DNA from: Flavobacterium sp. N1994
GTDB taxonomy: Bacteria > Bacteroidota > Bacteroidia > Flavobacteriales > Flavobacteriaceae
Assembly: GCF_025947145.1 (NCBI RefSeq)
Contig: NZ_CP109999.1
Coordinates: 124,001-188,000, forward strand
Direction: 5' to 3'
Length of the DNA: 64,000 nt
Both the position numbers and the translations under genes were made by a program. Below are positions 44,454 to 54,731 of the stretch, piece after piece. Each line of letters opens with the position of its first letter. Within the stretch, counting starts at the first letter, position 1. The notes under the pieces were generated by a model. The model was not told the origin of the DNA, made no database searches, and worked only from the letters and a program-made list of their open reading frames with translations.

Positions 44454-45677
44454 ATGAATTATATTGATTTGTTTGCCGGAGCAGGTGGTTTATCCGAAGG
44501 TTTTAAAAGAGCCGGATTTAATCCAATAGCTCATGTTGAAATGAATAGTCATGCTTGTAATACAATAAAAACAAGAATGGCTTATTACCACTTAAAAGAT
44601 AATAATCAAGAAAATATTTACTTAGAATATTTAAAGCAAAAAATTGACCAAAAAACACTTTGGGACAGTGTTCCAAATGAAGTTTTAGATACAGTTATAA
44701 ATACTGAAATATCAGATAAAACTATTAAAGATATTTTTAGTAAAATTGATAATCATAAGCAAAGCAAAAATGTTGACTTAATAATTGGCGGACCACCTTG
44801 CCAAGCATATTCTATTGTTGGAAGAGCAAGAGACCCTAAAGGGATGGCTGATGATCCAAGAAACCATTTATACCTTCACTATGTTCAATTCCTGAAAAAA
44901 TACAAACCTAAAATGTTTGTTTTTGAAAATGTTCCAGGAATATTGTCAGCTAAAAACGGTGAGTTTTTAGAGAAAATCAAATATGCAATTGATAAGGCTG
45001 GTTATAAAGTGGAACATAAAACGTTGACTTCAAAAGATTTTGGGGTACTTCAAAATCGAAGAAGAGTAATTCTGATTGGTTGGAAAAAAAATATGAAATT
45101 AGAATATCCAACATTCGACAAATTTCCAATACAAGCAGAAATCATGAAAGACTTATTTTATGATTTACCAAAATTAAAACCAGGTGAAGAAAAAGCTCCT
45201 GCAAAATATACTAAACCAATAAATGACTATTTAAATCTTTCTAAAATTAGAAATGGGATAGATTTTACAACACAACACGTTTCAAGATTTAATAATGAAA
45301 GAGATTTAGAGATTTATAAGATAGCAATTGATTTATGGATTAATAAAGGAAAGAGATTAAGTTATGCTAATTTACCGGATGAATTAAAAACACATAAAAA
45401 TGAGACCGCTTTCCTAAACAGATTTCAGGTTGTTGACCCAAAAGGAGTTTGTCATACAGTGGTAGCTCATATATGTGCAGACGGTCATTATTACATTTAT
45501 CCATCTTTAAAACAAGTTCGTTCAATATCTGTTAGAGAAGCTGCAAGAGTACAATCATTTCCTGATGATTTCTTTTTCGAAGGTGGGAGAACAGCTGCGT
45601 TCAAACAAATTGGAAATGCAGTTCCGCCTTTAATGGCAGAGGGTATTGCTAATAAAATAAAAGAGATGATTCTATGA
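44454..45677 (+). CDS. C5 DNA cytosine methyltransferase
   Basis: 407 residues with all main C5 motifs in order: I DLFAGAGGLSEGFKRAGF (4-22); IV GGPPCQAYS (about 110-118) with the catalytic Cys; VI FENVPG (about 157); VIII QNRRRVILIG (about 202); and X KQIGNAVPPLMA (about 383). The target recognition region is residues 230-370. It modifies host DNA at a sequence I cannot predict. It overlaps the next gene by four bases (ATGA), which ties it to the candidate endonuclease. Confidence 0.96.
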   Translation: MNYIDLFAGAGGLSEGFKRAGFNPIAHVEMNSHACNTIKTRMAYYHLKDNNQENIYLEYLKQKIDQKTLWDSVPNEVLDTVINTEISDKTIKDIFSKIDNHKQSKNVDLIIGGPPCQAYSIVGRARDPKGMADDPRNHLYLHYVQFLKKYKPKMFVFENVPGILSAKNGEFLEKIKYAIDKAGYKVEHKTLTSKDFGVLQNRRRVILIGWKKNMKLEYPTFDKFPIQAEIMKDLFYDLPKLKPGEEKAPAKYTKPINDYLNLSKIRNGIDFTTQHVSRFNNERDLEIYKIAIDLWINKGKRLSYANLPDELKTHKNETAFLNRFQVVDPKGVCHTVVAHICADGHYYIYPSLKQVRSISVREAARVQSFPDDFFFEGGRTAAFKQIGNAVPPLMAEGIANKIKEMIL

Positions 45678-46180
45678 TTAATTGGCAGTATTATCCTAAA
45701 AGAAAAGAAATACCAACTCATTTGAAAGATGTAGTTGATATTTTTGGTTTAAATCAAAGTTTAATTTCTTCGGATGATTTTACTTTAAATAGTAATGAAG
45801 TCTTAGAAAAAGTCTCATTAAATCTTTTAGAATTAAATTATCAAGTTGAAGTTTCAAAAAAAGCAATTGACAAAATTAAGGTACCTGTTCTTTTTGGAAT
45901 GAATGGAAAGCTTGAAAAATATTTTGATGCGGATGCCTATAATGAAGACCTAAAAACAGTTATTGAAGTTGAAGCAGGCAGAGCAGTAACAAACTATCAA
46001 TTTCTAAAAGATTTATTTCAGGCTTGTATGATGCACGAGGTAGATTTTTTAGTTATTGCTGTCAGAAATACATATAGAACAAATAAAGATTTTCAAAGCG
46101 TTATAACCTTTTTTGATACATTACAAGCGTCAGGTAGATTAACTCTACCATTAAAAGGGATATTAATAATTGGTTATTAA
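45674..46180 (+). CDS. Candidate type II restriction endonuclease
   Basis: 168 residues overlapping the methyltransferase by four bases. The segment FDADAYNEDLKTVIEVEAGR (84-103) has acidic residues D85/D87 and E98-x-E100 on a predicted beta strand, followed by a helix (VTNYQFLKDLFQACM). This resembles the D...ExE active site of BamHI/BglII-type PD-(D/E)XK nucleases. DFLVIAV (124-130) would be the next core strand. The fold and activity are inferred; it is not a Vsr protein. It is small for a REase, and could instead be a nuclease subunit of the larger system. Confidence 0.62.
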   Translation: MINWQYYPKRKEIPTHLKDVVDIFGLNQSLISSDDFTLNSNEVLEKVSLNLLELNYQVEVSKKAIDKIKVPVLFGMNGKLEKYFDADAYNEDLKTVIEVEAGRAVTNYQFLKDLFQACMMHEVDFLVIAVRNTYRTNKDFQSVITFFDTLQASGRLTLPLKGILIIGY

Positions 46181-46190
46181 AATAAAGAAA

Positions 46191-48320
46191 ATGAGTAAAA
46201 CACCAATTCAAAATGGAGAATCATCATTAAGGCCTAAAGCAAGATTAATAAAAACTATAGGTGAAGATTTAATTAGCAACAATGTAGTTGCTATAATTGA
46301 ATTAGTAAAGAATAGTTATGATGCTAACAGTCCCATTGTTGTGGTCGAATTTCAAGGAGAAGTTGATAGAATTGTCGAAGGGAAAAAAGAAAAAAGAGTT
46401 ATCAAGAAGGAATTATCTAAACTAATTATCCTTGATGAAGGAGACGGCATGGATCTAAACATAATTGAAAATGTATGGATGGAGCCGGCTACTAATTTTA
46501 AGAAAAAATCTGAAAATGAAAATAAGCAAAGAAGGTTTACCGGTGAGAAGGGGATTGGAAGGTTTGCCTCAGCAAAACTAGCTAGTAAATTAGATATTTA
46601 CACAAGAAAGAAAGACGACAATGAGATAGTTGTAAATTTTAATTGGGATGATTTCTCAGATGAAGAAAAATATTTAGAAGAGATTAAAACTAAGTGGTTT
46701 GTCAGAGAGCCAGAAACTATTTCAACTAATGGAACTATTCTCGAATTAAGCGAGTTAAGCAATTCTTGGGATGAACATCAAATTAGAGAATTAAGAGTTT
46801 CATTATCAAGATTATTAAGCCCAATATCACCAACAGAGGACTTTTTGATAGAATTGAGATTACCTGATGGTTTAGAAGACTTAAGTGGTTTGATTGAAAG
46901 ACCAGAGACTCTAAATAGACCTGATTATTATATAAAAGGTTCCATTTCTGATGAAGGAATACCTGAAATAGTTTACTTCAGTAAAAAAAATAATGAAACA
47001 ATTCCATTAAGCTTGTCAATTGAAGAGTTTAGTTTAAGAAATCCTAATAGACTTCCTATTTCTGGTCCATTTCAGTTTGAATTTAAAGTATGGAACAGAG
47101 ATAGTGATTCTATAAAAAGTTTAGCAAATGATATTGAGTCAACAGTAAAGAACGTCAAAGGGGATCTAGATGATTTAGCAGGAATTAGTATTTATAGAGA
47201 TAATTTTAGGGTTATACCATATGGAAATAAAAATAATGATTGGTTAAACTTAAATATTAGAAGAGTTAATAATCCGACAATGAGATTAAGTAATAATCAA
47301 ATTGTTGGATATGTTTCTATTGGGCTCGATACTAATCCAGAATTAAAAGATCAAAGTAATAGAGAAGGTATTGTTGATAGTCAATCATTTGTTGACCTGA
47401 AAGAATTTATTATTTTAATTTTAAATGAGGTTGAAATTAGGAGATATAGTGAGAGACCTAGAGAAAATGACGATGTTATTAAGGGTAAAGAAAGTCTTTT
47501 TGATAGATTCTCTTTAAAAGAAGTTTTGGTTTATTTAAATGAAAAATTGCCTGAAAATAAGGAGGTCCTAGAATTAATTCAACAAAAAGAAATTGAAATT
47601 AATGAAGGTGTAAAAAAAGTTCAAGAAATAATATCTAGGTATAGGAGACTTACAACTTTAGGACAGTTAATAGATGTAATACTTCATGATGGTGGAAATT
47701 ATTTAGGAAAAATTGATATTCAAGCAAACCTTATTAAACGCCAACTTAAAAATTCAACGATTAATTTTGACAGTATTGAATCAAATGCAGATAAAATAAT
47801 AAAAATCAGAGAGGATTTTGCGCAATTATTCAAACGAATAGAACCTTTTGGTGGAAGAAAAAGAGGAAGACCAAAACAAATAATTGTTGAAGAAATTATT
47901 TATAATCAATTTTCTCTCGCTCATAGAGATTTGGAGAAACTTAATATTGATTATGAATTACCAAGCTCTAAAAATATCGTTACCATTGATGAAGCTGAAT
48001 TAGGTATAATTTTAATGAATTTGATTCAAAATTCAATTTATTGGCTGGAGTCAGTAAATCATGAAAGAAAGATTTTTGTCAATGTAGAAAGAGATTTAGA
48101 TTCGCTTTCTATAATTTTTAGTGATAACGGCCCAGGAATAAAAGATGGAACTGAGCTATCTGTTTTTGACCCTTATTTTAGCACAAAACCTGATGGGATT
48201 GGTCTCGGTTTGACGATAGTTGGAGAATTAGTTTCTGAATATAATGGTGATTTTTATTTATTAAATAATGGCCCACTCGATGGAGCAAATTTTAAAATAA
48301 CTTTTAAACATAGAATATAA
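46191..48320 (+). CDS. Double-GHKL ATPase with histidine-kinase module
   Basis: 709 residues, no membrane segments. The N-terminal Hsp90/MutL-type ATPase has N-box IIELVKNSYDAN (about 36-47), LDEGDGM (81-87) and GEKGIGRFASAKL (118-130). The C-terminal part is a cytoplasmic histidine kinase with H-box ILHDGGNYLG (His about 499), N-box NLIQNSIYWLE (about 609), DNGPGI (about 645) and DGIGLGLTIVGEL. The next gene, adjacent with no gap, is a receiver protein, so the pair forms a two-component relay inside a restriction island. Start at the ATG 46191; a TTG at 46170 is less likely. Confidence 0.88.
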   Translation: MSKTPIQNGESSLRPKARLIKTIGEDLISNNVVAIIELVKNSYDANSPIVVVEFQGEVDRIVEGKKEKRVIKKELSKLIILDEGDGMDLNIIENVWMEPATNFKKKSENENKQRRFTGEKGIGRFASAKLASKLDIYTRKKDDNEIVVNFNWDDFSDEEKYLEEIKTKWFVREPETISTNGTILELSELSNSWDEHQIRELRVSLSRLLSPISPTEDFLIELRLPDGLEDLSGLIERPETLNRPDYYIKGSISDEGIPEIVYFSKKNNETIPLSLSIEEFSLRNPNRLPISGPFQFEFKVWNRDSDSIKSLANDIESTVKNVKGDLDDLAGISIYRDNFRVIPYGNKNNDWLNLNIRRVNNPTMRLSNNQIVGYVSIGLDTNPELKDQSNREGIVDSQSFVDLKEFIILILNEVEIRRYSERPRENDDVIKGKESLFDRFSLKEVLVYLNEKLPENKEVLELIQQKEIEINEGVKKVQEIISRYRRLTTLGQLIDVILHDGGNYLGKIDIQANLIKRQLKNSTINFDSIESNADKIIKIREDFAQLFKRIEPFGGRKRGRPKQIIVEEIIYNQFSLAHRDLEKLNIDYELPSSKNIVTIDEAELGIILMNLIQNSIYWLESVNHERKIFVNVERDLDSLSIIFSDNGPGIKDGTELSVFDPYFSTKPDGIGLGLTIVGELVSEYNGDFYLLNNGPLDGANFKITFKHRI

Positions 48321-49409
48321 ATGAATTTAAGAATATTATTTGTAGATGATGAAAAAATAGGTGAAGAATTAGCTGAGCTTTTTAATGGTACAAAAATAGG
48401 TGATTATACATTAGAGGCGTTCTCTGAGAATTCATTTGAAAGCGGATTAGAAAAAATTAAGGAAGAAGTTTTTGATTTGGTAGTATTAGATTTATGCAAG
48501 GGAAAAGCCTCTGATGAAGCGAAACAAGAAGGATTGAGTATATTAAAAGATATACAAGAAAGAACTTTTATACCCATTATATTTCATACAGCTGTTTCGC
48601 ATAAAATTGAAGATTTAAAATCGCATGTAGTTGGGGTTACAGATAAAAAAGACGGGGTTGAAAATTTGAAAAATGAAATAGAGAGATTAATCAACTCAAA
48701 TATTGTTAGTTTGAAAGATAAAGTTCATATTCTCATTGAAGAAGAATTTAAAAAATATTTTTGGGATACTATTCACAATGAAAGAGATAAATTTAAAATT
48801 GATGAAGAAGAAAAATCTTTAGCTTATTTAATTTTAAGAAGGTTATCTGCTTCTTTATCAAAAGATAATATAAAGGAATTGGTAGGTGATGAAAGGCAAA
48901 ATCATGATGTGCTTCCTATGGAATTTTACATATATCCAGTTGAAAAGGTAAAAGAGTTTGAGGCCGGTGATTTAATTAATTTTAACGGGAAGGTTTATAT
49001 ATTATTAACTCCTGATTGTGATTATGTAGAGAGATTTAAAAAAGAAGTTAGTCAGGGTAGAAAAGCTGAAAGAGTACTATTAGCTGAAGTGAAAACAATT
49101 GAGAGTAATCAAATTTATCTTGATTACATTGGGAACAAAAAACCTGAGAATTTAGAAAAATTAAAAAGATTACTGTCTAATAATTATTCGGAAAGATATT
49201 TTTATTTACCAAAGACTCCTTTTATTGGCAATTCATTAATTGATTTTCAAGAAAAAATAATGGTAAATTATGAAGAGCTTGAAAAATCTTTCAGATTTAC
49301 AAAATTAGATACACCATTTGCACAATCAATGATTACAAATTTTATTAGATATTATAATCGAATAGGATTCCCAGATATTGATAAAGAATATGTAATATCA
49401 CAGCTTTAA
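48321..49409 (+). CDS. Receiver-domain protein with unknown effector domain
   Basis: 362 residues. The receiver domain (1-125) is complete: acidic pair D9/D10 (FVDDE), phospho-acceptor D57 (LVVLDLCKG), T90 (FHTAVS) and the Lys of TDKKDG (about 109). The C-terminal 235 residues have no HTH; they contain GDLINFNGKVYILLTPDCDY (a beta segment shared with some defence-associated proteins). The start codon follows directly after the kinase stop, so it is probably that kinase's partner. An output other than transcription, such as gating the downstream nucleases, is inferred. Confidence 0.85.
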   Translation: MNLRILFVDDEKIGEELAELFNGTKIGDYTLEAFSENSFESGLEKIKEEVFDLVVLDLCKGKASDEAKQEGLSILKDIQERTFIPIIFHTAVSHKIEDLKSHVVGVTDKKDGVENLKNEIERLINSNIVSLKDKVHILIEEEFKKYFWDTIHNERDKFKIDEEEKSLAYLILRRLSASLSKDNIKELVGDERQNHDVLPMEFYIYPVEKVKEFEAGDLINFNGKVYILLTPDCDYVERFKKEVSQGRKAERVLLAEVKTIESNQIYLDYIGNKKPENLEKLKRLLSNNYSERYFYLPKTPFIGNSLIDFQEKIMVNYEELEKSFRFTKLDTPFAQSMITNFIRYYNRIGFPDIDKEYVISQL

Positions 49410-49468
49410 TGTGTAATTAACTTTTAAACACTATTAGAAACTGTTCTTAAATTAATGATGATAATTTG

Positions 49469-50938
49469 ATGCAACAATACAAAGCAGAAAATGCTAAACC
49501 AAATCCAAAATCAACAATAAACTCATATCGTAGTTTTGGTTATAATCTTTCAACTGCAATAGCGGATATTATTGATAATAGTATTTCTGCTAACGCTGAT
49601 ACTATTGAAATTGATTTTATTTGGAAAGGAAAGGACTCTGTTATTTCAATCTTGGATAATGGAAAAGGGATGAATTTAGAAGAATTGATTGTTGCAATGA
49701 CACCAGGAAGTAAAGACCCCGAAGATTTGAGAGACGAAAAAGATTTAGGAAGATTTGGAATGGGTTTAAAAACAGCTTCGTTTTCACAATGCAAAAGACT
49801 TACAGTTGCCACAAAAAAGGAAGGGTTTGCAACTATTAAACGTTGTTGGGATATTGATTTTATCAATAGTGAAGAAGAATGGACACTTTTAAATTATATA
49901 TCAGACGAATCATATCTAGAAAAAATTGACAATTTAAAGAGCGGTACTTTAATTATATGGGAACTGTTAGACAGAATTGTTGGTGATGCTAAAGAAGAAA
50001 ATGAAGCAGTTAAAAATGCTTTTTATCAGGAAATGGCAACGGTTAATGAGCATTTAAGCCTTGTTTTTCATAGGTTTATTGAAAGTAAAAAAATTAAACT
50101 TTTTTCAAATACTTATGAGATTGAAGCATGGAATCCTTTCTTGTTAAATCTTAATCCTAAACCGGAAATGGGACAATTAGAGGTCTTACATAAGAATGTG
50201 GAAGTCACCTATTTCATATTGCCTCACATGTCAAAAATCAGTAATGAAGATTATGAAAAATCTGGTGGACCATTAGGTTGGTACCAACAACAAGGATTTT
50301 ATATTTACAGAGGTGACAGATTACTTGTTTCGGGAGATTGGTTAGGGATTGAAAAGAAGCGAGAGTACTCAAAGTTAGCTAGGATTGCTATTAATTTCCC
50401 AAATGCAAATGATTTTGATTGGAATCTTGATATAAAAAAATCTACTGCAACACCTCCAATTGAGATTAGAAAAGAATTAGCAAGAATAGCTAAAATAGCA
50501 GTAATGAAATCTGCTAAAATATATAATTGGAGAGGTCAAAAAACGATGTCTTCTGAATTCGCCGGTCAATCTGTAGAAAGCTTATGGAAAGATGAAACGA
50601 ATAGAGAAGGTATAAAAAAGTATAAAATAAATAAAAGCCATCCAATTATAAAGCGTTTACTAGAATCTGACAAAGAGAATAAGTTATTTCAAAAAGCTTT
50701 AAAACTTATTGAAGAAAATATTCCGTTAGAGTTAATTTTATACAATCAAAATGAGAATCCTTCTTTTCATGAGTTAGAGAGCATTCCGGAAACACCAAGT
50801 GACGATTTAATTAAGTTGGCTGTAGAATTATTTAATATCTATATTGCTCAAGGTGTTCCAGCTAATTTAGCCAAACAACAAATAATGAATGCTACACCAT
50901 TTAATTTATTTCCACTAATTAACGACTATTTAAAATGA
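49469..50938 (+). CDS. MORC/MutL-like GHKL ATPase
   Basis: 489 residues with an N-terminal Hsp90-type ATP-binding fold: N-box IADIIDNSISANAD (about 31-44), ILDNGKGMN (about 64) and LGRFGMGLKTASFSQCKRLT (about 94-113), then an S5-like transducer region. It overlaps the Z1 gene by four bases. This is the MORC-type ATPase that comparative genomics places in restriction-like operons with Z1 helicases. ATP-driven clamp closure on DNA is the likely role. The ATG at 49469 is chosen over the TTG one codon before. Confidence 0.9.
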   Translation: MQQYKAENAKPNPKSTINSYRSFGYNLSTAIADIIDNSISANADTIEIDFIWKGKDSVISILDNGKGMNLEELIVAMTPGSKDPEDLRDEKDLGRFGMGLKTASFSQCKRLTVATKKEGFATIKRCWDIDFINSEEEWTLLNYISDESYLEKIDNLKSGTLIIWELLDRIVGDAKEENEAVKNAFYQEMATVNEHLSLVFHRFIESKKIKLFSNTYEIEAWNPFLLNLNPKPEMGQLEVLHKNVEVTYFILPHMSKISNEDYEKSGGPLGWYQQQGFYIYRGDRLLVSGDWLGIEKKREYSKLARIAINFPNANDFDWNLDIKKSTATPPIEIRKELARIAKIAVMKSAKIYNWRGQKTMSSEFAGQSVESLWKDETNREGIKKYKINKSHPIIKRLLESDKENKLFQKALKLIEENIPLELILYNQNENPSFHELESIPETPSDDLIKLAVELFNIYIAQGVPANLAKQQIMNATPFNLFPLINDYLK

Positions 50939-53757
50939 GCGATATAAAAAACTCAGCTAGACTAATAGCGCATACTCTTTTATCTCATGCTAAAGAAAAC
51001 GGTGATATAACAGATGAAATCATTTTAAGTGTAATAGACAGAGTTGAAACCACAATGGCTTCAATTAATCAAGTAATTGATAAAAGAGAATTATTTGAAA
51101 TTTTGGTGGCTGACTTTAGTATTGGTAAAGGTTCAATCACATTAATGTCAGATGATTTAACACCATGGCTATATTCTAAAAAAGCAGAAATAAATTGGGA
51201 ATTATGGAATAGATATGAATCATATATGTATGAAAAAGATCCTTCTTTTCCAATTAATGATTTAGATGATTTTACAGATAAAATTTTGGATAAATGCGTT
51301 AATCCAAAAGAGCAAGGTTCATGGGACAGAAGAGGAATGGTTGTTGGGCATGTTCAATCTGGTAAAACCTCTAATTATGTAGGTTTAATTAATAAAGCTA
51401 CGGATGCTGGATATAAAGTAATCATAGTAATAGCAGGTACAATTAGTTCGTTGAGAAGACAAACTCAAGAAAGGATTGATGAAGGTTATATAGGTAAAAG
51501 TAGCTCAGCATACATTAACAATTATGGTGAAAATAAAATAATTGGTGTTGGTAAATATAAAGTTGATACCGATATTTATTCCTTAACATCTTCATTTTAT
51601 AGAACCGGGGATGAAGGAGATTTTAATCAAGGAATTGCCAATAGACTAAACATCCCAATTGGTAAAAATCCAGTTGTATTTGTAATTAAGAAAAACAAAA
51701 GTATCCTTGAAAATTTAATTGATTGGTTTTCTAAAGATTCTAATATTAAAATGATTGATGGTCAACCTAAATTATTTGATGTACCAGCATTAATAATAGA
51801 CGATGAAGCAGATGCAGCGTCTGTTAATGCAACAAAAGACATTAATGAAATTAAAACAATTAATAAATTAATACGAACTCTATTAAATGTATTCGACCAG
51901 AATACTTTTATAGGTTATACTGCAACACCTTATGCTAATTTATTTATTCCTCAAGATTTTAACGATGAGCTAACTACAGATGTAAAAGGTAAAAAATACT
52001 TTATTGGTCAAGATTTATTTCCAAAAGATTTTATAATAAATATTGTTGCTCCAAAAAATTATATTGGTGCTGCAAAAATATTTGGTTTAGAAAACCCTAT
52101 AACTGGGGAAAGCCATGAACCGCTTGATGTATTCAGAGTTATTGATGATTATGATCCACCATTTTTTAAAACAATAAATAAAAATAACAAAGACGATTTA
52201 CCGGAGTACCTACCTGAAAGTCTTGAAACTGCATTGAAATCTTTTATTCTTACTTGTGCTATTAGAAGATTAAGAGGACACGAAAAAAAGCATAATTCAA
52301 TGTTAATTCATGTTGCATTATATGTAAAATGGATTGATAGAGTTGCTCTTTTGGTTAATGAAAGAATGAAAGATTTTAAAAACTATATTAGTGGTACTGA
52401 TTCTAAATTTTTAAAAGAATTAGAAGAACTATATATTAATGATTTCATGCCTACAACTGAAAATGTACTTGAAAATATTGATTATACAGATAGTAGAATT
52501 GAGTTACATGATTGGGAAAAGGTTAAGTCTGAACTAAAAAAGGCAGCTTCTAAAATAGATATTAGAGCTGTGCATGGTACTCGTTCAACTACAAATTTGG
52601 AATATAAGAATATTGATGAAATTGACTATTCTAGATATGAAGATGGTTTGTCTGTAATAGCTGTTGGTGGTGGCAGATTGGCTAGAGGTATAACATTGGA
52701 GGGTTTGTCAATAAGTTATTATTTGAGAACTACCAGAATGTATGATTCATTAATGCAAATGGGTAGATGGTTTGGTTACAGACCTGGTTATGTTGATTTG
52801 TGTAGATTATATACAACAGCACAAATTTACGAGTGGTTTAATCATATTACTATGGCAACTGAAGAAATGAGATATGACTTTGATGAAATGACAACCAGAA
52901 ATTTAAAACCAAAAGATTTTAGGTTAAAAGTACGTAATCATCATGGTTTATTAGCTATTACAAGCGTCGCAAAACTTTTTTGGGCTCAAGATATAACGAT
53001 GTCTTTTTCTGGTTCAAATCCTCAAACCTATTTATTATTTAAGGATGAAAAATCAATCCTTAATAATTTTAATATCCTAAAAACATTATTTGAAAGACTA
53101 GGATTTCCAAGCTATTTAAATATTAAAACGAAAAGAAATAAAACAAGGTATTTGTTATATAGAAATGTTGATTTAGATGTTTTAACTGATTTTATTGAAA
53201 ATTATAAAATCAATATCCCATCTATTAATAATCAGGTTATCTCGGACTACATTAAACTTCAACAAACCAAAAATAATATCAAGGAATGGAATGTTTGTAT
53301 TGTTTCAAATACGAGTGATAAAGTATTGTTATATGATGAAGGTGTTGTTAGAAAACCAGAAAACAGACGGGAGTATGAACCTCAAAAATACAACCTTGCT
53401 GCCAATGGTAAAACTATAGAATTAGTATGCAGTGTGAGAAATCAAACTGAACAATCTGATTTATATAAAATCACAAAAAACCAAATTGATGATATTGTAG
53501 ATCGTCAAGTTGACCTCTTAGAAGGAGGAAGCGGAAGTATAAAAGAACGAAGAGCAAGAGAAGGTAAAGGATTACTTCTAATTTATGCTTTAGATGCTAG
53601 AGGAACAACCAATGTTGGAAATGAAATTCCAATTATCGGTTACAGCTTACATTTTCCAAGAATAGAGGATGAAGTTCAAGTTTCCTATTCGGCTACAATT
53701 TATGATGAACTTGACAAGGAACCAATGGAGGATGATGATAATTTAGAAAACGAATAA
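50935..53757 (+). CDS. Z1-domain superfamily II helicase-like protein
   Basis: 940 residues. The motor motifs are GHVQSGKTSNY (Walker A, about 137-147), ALIIDDEADAASV (DEAD box, about 286-298), GYTATPYANL (about 328) and QMGRWFGYRPGY (motif VI with arginine finger, about 607-618). The Z1 domain (PF10593) follows the first motif. It lies between the MORC ATPase and the DUF4420 nuclease and overlaps the former by four bases. In the recognised MORC/Z1 systems it is thought to translocate on foreign DNA. The C-terminus is acidic. Confidence 0.93.
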   Translation: MSDIKNSARLIAHTLLSHAKENGDITDEIILSVIDRVETTMASINQVIDKRELFEILVADFSIGKGSITLMSDDLTPWLYSKKAEINWELWNRYESYMYEKDPSFPINDLDDFTDKILDKCVNPKEQGSWDRRGMVVGHVQSGKTSNYVGLINKATDAGYKVIIVIAGTISSLRRQTQERIDEGYIGKSSSAYINNYGENKIIGVGKYKVDTDIYSLTSSFYRTGDEGDFNQGIANRLNIPIGKNPVVFVIKKNKSILENLIDWFSKDSNIKMIDGQPKLFDVPALIIDDEADAASVNATKDINEIKTINKLIRTLLNVFDQNTFIGYTATPYANLFIPQDFNDELTTDVKGKKYFIGQDLFPKDFIINIVAPKNYIGAAKIFGLENPITGESHEPLDVFRVIDDYDPPFFKTINKNNKDDLPEYLPESLETALKSFILTCAIRRLRGHEKKHNSMLIHVALYVKWIDRVALLVNERMKDFKNYISGTDSKFLKELEELYINDFMPTTENVLENIDYTDSRIELHDWEKVKSELKKAASKIDIRAVHGTRSTTNLEYKNIDEIDYSRYEDGLSVIAVGGGRLARGITLEGLSISYYLRTTRMYDSLMQMGRWFGYRPGYVDLCRLYTTAQIYEWFNHITMATEEMRYDFDEMTTRNLKPKDFRLKVRNHHGLLAITSVAKLFWAQDITMSFSGSNPQTYLLFKDEKSILNNFNILKTLFERLGFPSYLNIKTKRNKTRYLLYRNVDLDVLTDFIENYKINIPSINNQVISDYIKLQQTKNNIKEWNVCIVSNTSDKVLLYDEGVVRKPENRREYEPQKYNLAANGKTIELVCSVRNQTEQSDLYKITKNQIDDIVDRQVDLLEGGSGSIKERRAREGKGLLLIYALDARGTTNVGNEIPIIGYSLHFPRIEDEVQVSYSATIYDELDKEPMEDDDNLENE

Positions 53758-53759
53758 TT

Positions 53760-54731
53760 ATGGTTAGTATCAAATCTATATGGGAAAGTCATGTTCCTAC
53801 TGATGAAATAATTATAAAAACTCAAATTGAGGATGTAAAGCCATTCAAATGTTTTGCAGCTACAAATCATATAACAGGTAATCATTTATTCATATTTGAG
53901 ACTTCTTTAAATGCAAAATACCCCGAGTTTAAAAATTTTAAATTCAAAGGGTTATTTATTGAAGTTTATGATTTTACTGAAACTAAAGAATTACACATTT
54001 ATTTGTTAGACAATCAGCTTAAAGATATTTTTAGCTTATTTATTGAAAATATTATTGAAGATATTTCAAAATGTGTGACTGAAAATGAAGCATTAGTTGA
54101 AACTTCTAATGTTGTTTTAAAATGGAAAAAGCTTTTCGATAAAATAAATTTTCAAGGTCTAACAATTGAAAGGCAAAAGGGGTTAATTGGCGAATTACTA
54201 CTTTTTAATTCCTTGTTAGACGAAGAGTATTCAATTGATAAGTTACTTGAAAGTTGGACTGGACCGGATTATGAAGATAAAGATTTTTTATTTGGTTCAT
54301 TTGGTGTTGAAGTTAAGTTGACTTCATCTAAAGTTCCGAAAATTAAAATATCAAGTGAGAGGCAGTTAGATAGCGAAAACTTAACCAAATTATATTTGGT
54401 TTTATATGTTGTGGAAGAAATAAAAGACAAAGGGTTTTCTTTAAATTCTATAGTTGAACAAATTAGGGCTAAAATTAATTATAATCAGAATGCTTTAAAA
54501 TTTTTCAACGAAAGGCTTTTGTTGGTAGGCTATTTTGATGAAGATTTTGAGAATTATAATAGACAATATGCTTTCAGAAAAAGAAATTTTTATGAAGTCA
54601 CATCTGCCTTTCCAAAACTAGTAGCTTCTCATTTACCAATTGGGTTATTTGATACAAAATACAATATTGAATTATCTGCTGTTGAACAATTTATAATAAA
54701 CAATGAATCAATTCTTGAATTAATAAAATAA
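53760..54731 (+). CDS. DUF4420 PD-(D/E)XK nuclease
   Basis: 323 residues of the PD-(D/E)XK-motif family PF14390 (DUF4420). The catalytic stretch is GPDYEDKDFLFGSFGVEVKL (about 166-185), giving D in PDY/EDKD and the E-x-K of VEVK; QKGLIGELLLFNSLLDEEYS before it is the family helix with a conserved Glu. It is the likely DNA-cutting subunit of the MORC/Z1 complex. It starts two bases after the Z1 stop and its stop overlaps the AIPR start (TAATG). Confidence 0.9.
   Translation: MVSIKSIWESHVPTDEIIIKTQIEDVKPFKCFAATNHITGNHLFIFETSLNAKYPEFKNFKFKGLFIEVYDFTETKELHIYLLDNQLKDIFSLFIENIIEDISKCVTENEALVETSNVVLKWKKLFDKINFQGLTIERQKGLIGELLLFNSLLDEEYSIDKLLESWTGPDYEDKDFLFGSFGVEVKLTSSKVPKIKISSERQLDSENLTKLYLVLYVVEEIKDKGFSLNSIVEQIRAKINYNQNALKFFNERLLLVGYFDEDFENYNRQYAFRKRNFYEVTSAFPKLVASHLPIGLFDTKYNIELSAVEQFIINNESILELIK

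Noticed and set aside
45674-46180. Gene after the C5 methyltransferase as a Vsr mismatch endonuclease
   Set aside because: It lacks the Vsr zinc-binding and FWxxH-type motifs.
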